A stretch of DNA of 13,695 bases from an uncultured Campylobacter sp. (GTDB lineage Bacteria; Campylobacterota; Campylobacteria; Campylobacterales; Campylobacteraceae), in assembly GCF_938030785.1 (NCBI RefSeq), contig NZ_CALHIK010000124.1, positions 1-13,695 on the forward strand, written 5' to 3'. A model generated the notes under the pieces. It saw only the letters and a list, made by a program, of their open reading frames with translations, was not told the DNA's origin and did no database searches. Numbering within the stretch: position 1 is the first letter of the stretch; every line of letters starts with the position of its first letter. Of this stretch, positions 13,612 to 13,695 are shown piece after piece. A program made the translations under genes and the position numbers.

Positions 13612-13695
13612 TACGAGCGGCGCGGTTTTTTGAGGTGTCAAGGCGGCTCAATTTACCTGGATTTACCGCCTTTTAGCGTCCTAACTCACAATCCT

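Overview
This window looks like chromosome from a Campylobacter of the oral/gut group. The intergenic DNA is dominated by AAATTT-type words, base composition by eye is clearly higher in G+C than C. jejuni, and the housekeeping block glmU-coaBC-uppS-(small gene)-prepilin peptidase-LptF/G-truA has the same order I remember from C. jejuni (around Cj0821-Cj0827). A broken 3' piece of the flagellar rod gene flgG near the right end would fit a non-flagellated species such as C. gracilis. That species call is an inference from composition plus the flgG relic, not a match I could run.

Left part, minus strand (1-2570): the 5' end of a MacB-type ABC transporter gene, the MacA-type periplasmic adaptor just upstream of it, and further upstream a 10-helix DMT/EamA exporter. 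The exporter has a TTG start, and its ribosome-binding region lies in a perfect 9-bp hairpin.

Middle, plus strand (about 2650-9760): a tightly packed operon. GlmU makes UDP-GlcNAc, CoaBC makes 4'-phosphopantetheine and UppS makes the undecaprenyl carrier. A prepilin peptidase, an LptF/LptG-type LPS-export permease and the tRNA pseudouridine synthase TruA follow. Three of these products feed envelope biogenesis. Between uppS and the peptidase lie five AT-rich palindromes spaced about 40 bp apart and a small zinc-ribbon membrane protein whose last helix may be cut off by a frameshift. TruA is preceded by about 213 continuously open codons of low-complexity, Ala/Ser/Asn-rich sequence, which may be a novel N-terminal extension.

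Right part (9760-13695): accessory DNA. A gene-free stretch leads to an unrecognised 352-aa gene on the minus strand, divergent from a DUF2314 plus ankyrin-repeat gene on the plus strand. Both proteins start MGLF. Just beyond the 3' end of the 352-aa gene is a second, diverged copy of its last codons, which looks like the ghost of a lost paralogue. Next come a small type II toxin-antitoxin operon whose ParE/RelE-like toxin is split by a one-base frameshift, a minus-strand fragment ending in a four-cysteine tail, and the flgG relic with an in-frame stop but an intact-looking terminator. This end is an erosion zone of broken genes, not one clear new system. The best candidates for something undescribed are the divergent MGLF pair with its ghost tail, the TruA extension and the 40-bp phased palindromes.
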